NCBI RefSeq assembly: GCF_000204055.1 | Contig: NW_006768826.1 | Coordinates: 1,626-65,625 of the forward strand | Direction of reading: 5' to 3' | DNA: 64,000 bases | From: Melampsora larici-populina 98AG31 | Lineage: Eukaryota > Basidiomycota > Pucciniomycetes > Pucciniales > Melampsoraceae | Part shown: positions 59,715 through 64,000 of the stretch, piece by piece | Layout: the number at the start of each line of letters is the position of its first letter | Numbering within the stretch: position 1 is the stretch's first letter | Notes under the pieces: model-generated | Database searches by the model: none | The model's input: only the letters and a program-made list of their open reading frames with translations | What the model was told of the DNA's origin: nothing | Position numbers and translations under genes: made by a program

Positions 59715-62700
59715 CTATCGATCCATAGTTAAAAGAGCCACGGTTGCTACCTTCAACATATCGTTGATCTCTCCTGGCTTGTACATCAACCAGGAACAGT
59801 GTGATGTAATTTCTTCAAGTTTCACAAGGTATTCTTTTGTAGGTCCCCAAGCACGCAAGTGGGTTTGAACATGCATACCTGAAGCCTTGTTGTATGGATC
59901 AAATTTCTGCAGGTCATTTGAAAGTCTTGGAAATTTCTGTACAACCAACCATGTATCAAATACGTTTTGTGATTTTTTTGGCTCTCTCCGGTGAATAAAA
60001 ATGGATGATATGCGCCCAAATTTTAAATCTTTTGCACCATCCAGCTTAAAAGCAACAAAACTGTTGGATCGACTGGCCGAGAATTGTGAGAAGTAGACCC
60101 CCTGATGCAAGATCTGCTTGTAAAACATAGCACGAGGTTGAACATATTTGATCTTCTGTTTGTGATCACTGGGTGTGGTTGAAAACATCTGATCCGGAAC
60201 TATCCATTTGACGTCTTCACAACTTTCAAGATTGTTCAGACGTTGGACCAACATTTGAAGTATTTTGTTGTCAATAGGCTCCAAGGTTGAGTTGGAAAGC
60301 CTCTTTGGAATTGGGATCAAAGGTTTGTAAAGGGATTGCATCTTGTTTATATATGGCTTGAGTTGTTTTGGAAGCTTATTGTCCTTGAGAAGAGCAGATA
60401 GATTGCCAGCGCGAGAGAAATTTTTGAGGAACGTAATCTCCAGTTCACCTTCAAATTTAATCAGATAACAATCATGTAAGCTTTTGATCATGAAAAAATA
60501 AACTTGTTAATGAAAATAGCTACCTATATGATTATTGTGACACCCTTTGAGTATATTCCCCATTAAGCGTTCAAAGGGGAAAGACCACCAAGCACGCACT
60601 GGACCAAACTTTTCTAAACAATCTGCTAAGTGCACAGCGAGGTGATGATTTGGCGCAAGTCCACAATGCTCGAATAATATGATAGAACTTTTGAGGTATT
60701 GTTGAATATGATAACGATATTGATCAATGTGTTCGAGCTTCATGACCCGCTTGAGAGCAAGGTTGACCAGCGAGACAAGATGTAAGAAGTTTTGTAGAAG
60801 TGAAGTCTGGATATTATCATGGCCACTCCAAAATGGGATTAAGATCAGAGGTAGCTGAATTGTGCAGAGATTCCGCCATTCATCCGCCTTGAGTTTCCCG
60901 TATGAGGCTTTACCTAAAACTGGAATAGCTCTTTTGACCCAAGTAGGAATATTGACACGAGGAAGTAAAGAGTTGATGAATTTTAAGACAGTGCTATCAA
61001 TTATTATATCATCCAGTGGGGGAGCCTCCCAATTTTCATTCCAACCAGACATGCCAAGCGGATCAAAATCATCATCACTTGTAGATGTATCATTATCAAA
61101 GGATCTATCATTGATATCATCACCGTCAGCTCTAAGATTCTCGTCAAATTCAGACCTGTTATCTGTATCTTGATTTAAATTTGGAGGCTGAGCAGATTCC
61201 AACACAAGATTTAAGAGCTCAACATTGGTTATTGGAGGTAATTTTGCTTCTTCACTTTCTTCATCCTTCATTGCCCAAAATCGGCGAATATGCCATGCAA
61301 TTAGTCCAAGTAATAAATTGTGCATTGAGTCTATGACCTGGTAGTCAATTATGTTCCAATATTCTAGCTCAAGAAGAACTGAGTAACGTATGCCCTGCTC
61401 TTTGAAAATATCCTTCCGCTCCTCGTAAGTCTTAGCATCGCGTGCTCGATTAGCCCACATCCTGTGATGATTGCAAGTGCGAGGCGGCCATTTACTCGGG
61501 TCTATATTGTTAATGTTGTTCTTGGTGAGATGACATATTGAGCAGAAGTTAGTAGATGTGGCACTTGGAAATCCCAAGCAGCGCCTCAGAGCAGGTATAT
61601 CTGCTATAAATATGAGTAATGCCGCCTTTATCACACGTCCATTCTTGTATGAATGAGTACGCGATAGGATCATGCCAGGATTCCATAGGACTTGAAGCTC
61701 CAAAACAATTGGACGTAATATCCAGTTTGTTTGTTCGAGTGAAGGTTCACGTGGACCGGGTGCAATTCCCACTAGAAATATATTCTCGGGTAGATATCTC
61801 TTGCTGATTGGAAGGGTGAGGCACACCAGTACTACAAAGGTGATTGAAGTATGTCGACCACTTATTTTGTTTCCATATGGGTTGATACCGTCAACAAACA
61901 TCGCAAAGGTAAGATTACCTGTAGATGCTGTGAATTGATTGCCATCAAGACCTTTAAATTCCTTCCAAATTTTGGACTGATGGATATCATGGACCTCGTG
62001 TTCTGGGTTATAAGGTTTACAAGATTCCTCGAGGGCTTCATCTAACCAGACTTCCACTTCTGGACGAGACAATAAGCATGCGATCCATTCTGAGAAGCTC
62101 TGTATTGCATATCGTCGAACGGGTTTTTCTTTTCCGCGCACGTACTTTAAAAGAAGCTGGCCGCATGTCTCCTCAATACAGTCGGACAGATCAAGCTCGT
62201 CATCATGAGGTGAGACTTCGTCCTTTGTATTCAAGTCTATGGAGTTCGAGATTCCACCGGGGATTTTATTTACCTGGTAATTGCAATATGCTGGTGTTTT
62301 GTCGAGTGGGTATAACGCAAAGCAGGAGAGACAGCAGTTCATCTCAATCAATTCTGGCTCGAGATTTAGCCATCGATTGATTGTGGTGATAGTCTTGGGT
62401 ATTCGACTGAGTATTGAAGAGTCCACTGCTGAAAGCGAAGTGGGCCGGTGTAGGGAATTGAGACCATGAGTTACACATAGCTCGATCATTATTTTAAGAC
62501 AATCCAAGAGCCACGATGTAGTTGATATTGATATGTGTCCAAAGATGTTCAACATTGCCGCGATGATGATTACATGAAGTAATAGAGGATTGATCTGGTT
62601 CAAGGTAAAGCTGTGAAAACGATCTATTCCATTTTTGTATCAGCTTTGATCATAACCAATCGCATACAAGCCATATTTCAAAACTTGAAAGGTCTTACTG

Positions 62701-63128
62701 CAATCGTACACAATGACGCCAGCGTCTTTCAAACCATCTGCTAAAGAGCAGATCTTAGTAGAGCCTGAATCGACTGTACTCTCTGGTTCGATAGTGCTAA
62801 TATCTTCAGTCTGTGGCTCGGAACGATGGTTATGGCTTTCAGGCAATTGATTTCCGGATCCTGAGGGGGAAGACTGGGATGCATTGAGCCCTAGTTGTCT
62901 AAAAGACTGTGAAAGTGTCACTTGAGCATCTTCGGTTGGTCGGGGATGACCTTGAGTTGCTTTGCTTTTTTGATCCGAAAGTTGATGAGCGGCAAAAGTT
63001 GCACGGTTCACCTCGACTCCAGGTTGGGGTTTTCCGTACGCATCAAGAATACGGCCACGGTAGCATTCATGACTTTGGCAGCGGCATATGACACGATGAG
63101 TTTCGGACTTTCTTTGGGAAGGGGGCAT
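59715..63128 (-). CDS. Tnp2-type transposase of a CACTA-like element, intact three-exon gene
   Basis: Exons 63128-62668, 62610-60524 and 60448-59715 join in frame with GT-AG introns. N-terminus: MPPSQRKSETHRVICRCQSHEC, a small Cys-rich motif, then a Ser/Gln-rich linker. Next a zinc-ribbon-like CCLSCFALYPLDKTPAYC; then the Tnp2 core with FVDGINPYGNKISGRHTSIT, NIFLVGIAPGPREPSLEQTN, ADIPALRRCLGFPSATSTNFCSIC and DSMHNLLLGLIAWHIRRFW. The acidic residues in DGINP, ADIPA and DSMHN match the DDE/D pattern of the family. Late domain: HLAVHLADCLEKFGPVRAWWSFPFERLMG and, across intron 2, HIGELEITFLKNFSRAGNL. Full-length appearance and no stop suggest it could be active. It should cut and join CACTA-type ends. 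Confidence 0.88.
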
Positions 63129-63512
63129 TATAATGAAGTCGATGAAATAGTTAACTTTGTAATTTCAGAAATATCAATCACAGCAGGGTATGTTTATTTT
63201 GATGGGATACAACCAAAGGGAATTTTTGGGAGCGGAGAAAATTGAGTACAATGAAGGTACAAGTTAACTAAAACTACAAGATGATGGAATATCCGGGACT
63301 TCTGACATGTTTCAGAGGCAAGACAATCAAGATGAGATTTGAAATGTGCTTAAACCTTCTAAAGTTTAAGATCGGTCTTTTGCTTGAGTTGACACTAGGC
63401 ACGTTAGAGACTTAAAAACAAAACAAAAAAGGCGAGACAATTTGGGATGAGAAGCAGAAATGTCAAAATCAGTTGCAATTACATTGAGGTGATTAAAGCA
63501 ACATACCTACAG
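63129..63512. other. Upstream region of the Tnp2 gene
   Basis: No gene. It should contain the transposase promoter. I searched by eye for a CACTA or CACTG terminus here and found none, so the element may extend past the window. Confidence 0.4.
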
Positions 63513-64000
63513 TCAAGCATCTGCTGAGCGTCGAAAAAGAGAATAGTGATATCCTTTCACAAGTAAGTCATTGTTGACAGGTTCCTCAAGCACAAATCGG
63601 ATGTAGAGATTGATAAGGACACCTACATTCATTGGTGGTAGGTGAATGAAGACATGTGGCGCATGTTCTTGCAAGGTCATTCTCAACTCTTCCATGCATA
63701 AATCCTTTACTCTATCTTGTTTCACAATGTTCGGTGATTTGATGAATTCAGTTAGCCACGGTAGTGGAAGATCTTTGTCGATAAATGCCTTGTATAAGAC
63801 TAATAAGCTATCACGGGTACAACTGGTCGGAATGTAGATGATCGTATTGACTGTACGGACTGCGCTGATAAGCTGTGGTCGAGTGGTTTTTCGGCTGAGG
63901 GGATTGAAGTCGGAAAATGATGTCTCAGTCTGCATTGGGGCAGGGGGTGGAGGTAACATGTGAGGCATCAAAATGGGTACAACGTCCTTAGCGAATTCGG
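63513..64000 (-). CDS. C-terminal part of an unknown gene, runs off the right edge
   Basis: An open frame enters from the window end (EFAKDVVPILMPHMLPPPPAP) and stops at a TGA at 63513. It contains TRPQLISAVRTVNTIIYIPTSCTRDSLLVLYKAFID, weakly like a SAP-type helix pair, then MEELRMTLQEHAPHVFIHLPPM. It lies on the same strand as the Tnp2 gene, 385 bp upstream of it. No family is recognised. The start is outside the window. Confidence 0.45.
   Translation of the reverse strand, partial: EFAKDVVPILMPHMLPPPPAPMQTETSFSDFNPLSRKTTRPQLISAVRTVNTIIYIPTSCTRDSLLVLYKAFIDKDLPLPWLTEFIKSPNIVKQDRVKDLCMEELRMTLQEHAPHVFIHLPPMNVGVLINLYIRFVLEEPVNNDLLVKGYHYSLFRRSADA

Overview
The window looks like repeat-rich nuclear DNA of a basidiomycete, most likely a rust fungus (Pucciniales, Puccinia-like). 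The reasons are genes split by many short GT-AG introns, several Kyakuja-Dileera-Zisupton (KDZ) transposases with CxC cysteine clusters, a TET/JBP-type 2-oxoglutarate oxygenase, Tnp2/CACTA-type transposases, hAT and Ty3/Gypsy elements, and a multi-copy family of low-complexity N-terminus proteins that I associate with rust genomes. No rRNA, tRNA or CRISPR was recognised. There is one 100-N assembly gap (41459-41558).

Layout. 0-7.3 kb: a broken copy of a repeated gene family (family A, copy 1), then a decayed CxC1-type KDZ transposase. 7.9-12.7 kb: a Ty3/Gypsy element on the minus strand with LTR, primer-binding site, gag, protease and RT/RNase H, cut off inside its integrase. 13.6-15.5 kb: KDZ-type terminal sequence and a 1.1-kb non-autonomous CAC...GTG element carrying a tandem array. 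16.4-22.6 kb: family A copy 2, whose C-terminal minisatellite is split by a 4.1-kb hAT transposon with recognisable ends and a 5-bp target duplication. 23.2-25.8 kb: degenerate tandem repeats, then the 3' part of a Tnp2/Plavaka-like transposase in which one exon cluster is present once with introns and once without. 26.4-27.7 kb: a TET/JBP-like oxygenase that has lost its iron-binding Asp. 28.2-31.3 kb: an inverted-repeat element, a hairpin minisatellite and family A copy 3. 32.1-33.3 kb: an intact FAR1-like zinc-finger gene. 35.8-46.9 kb: a second CxC1 KDZ transposase, a family B gene, a KDZ tail fragment, a CxC5/CxC6-type KDZ transposase, and a Gypsy gag remnant split by a small CACTA-type MITE. 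46.9-51.4 kb: AT-rich and gene-poor, with another CACTA-type MITE. 51.4-55.0 kb: two readable coiled-coil genes. 55.6-56.6 kb: a 1-kb foldback element between 65-bp direct repeats. 57.0-63.1 kb: a readable two-gene CACTA-like unit (companion gene and Tnp2 transposase, convergent). A partial ORF runs off the right edge.

Most older coding regions carry in-frame TGA or TAG codons of the kind made by C-to-T or G-to-A transitions. The readable genes are the hAT transposase (one doubtful splice), the zinc-finger gene, the coiled-coil genes and the CACTA pair. The window is best read as nested transposons of different ages around a few rust-type gene families. The most unusual single locus is 24239-24877, where a tandem copy lacks exactly the two introns of its neighbour.
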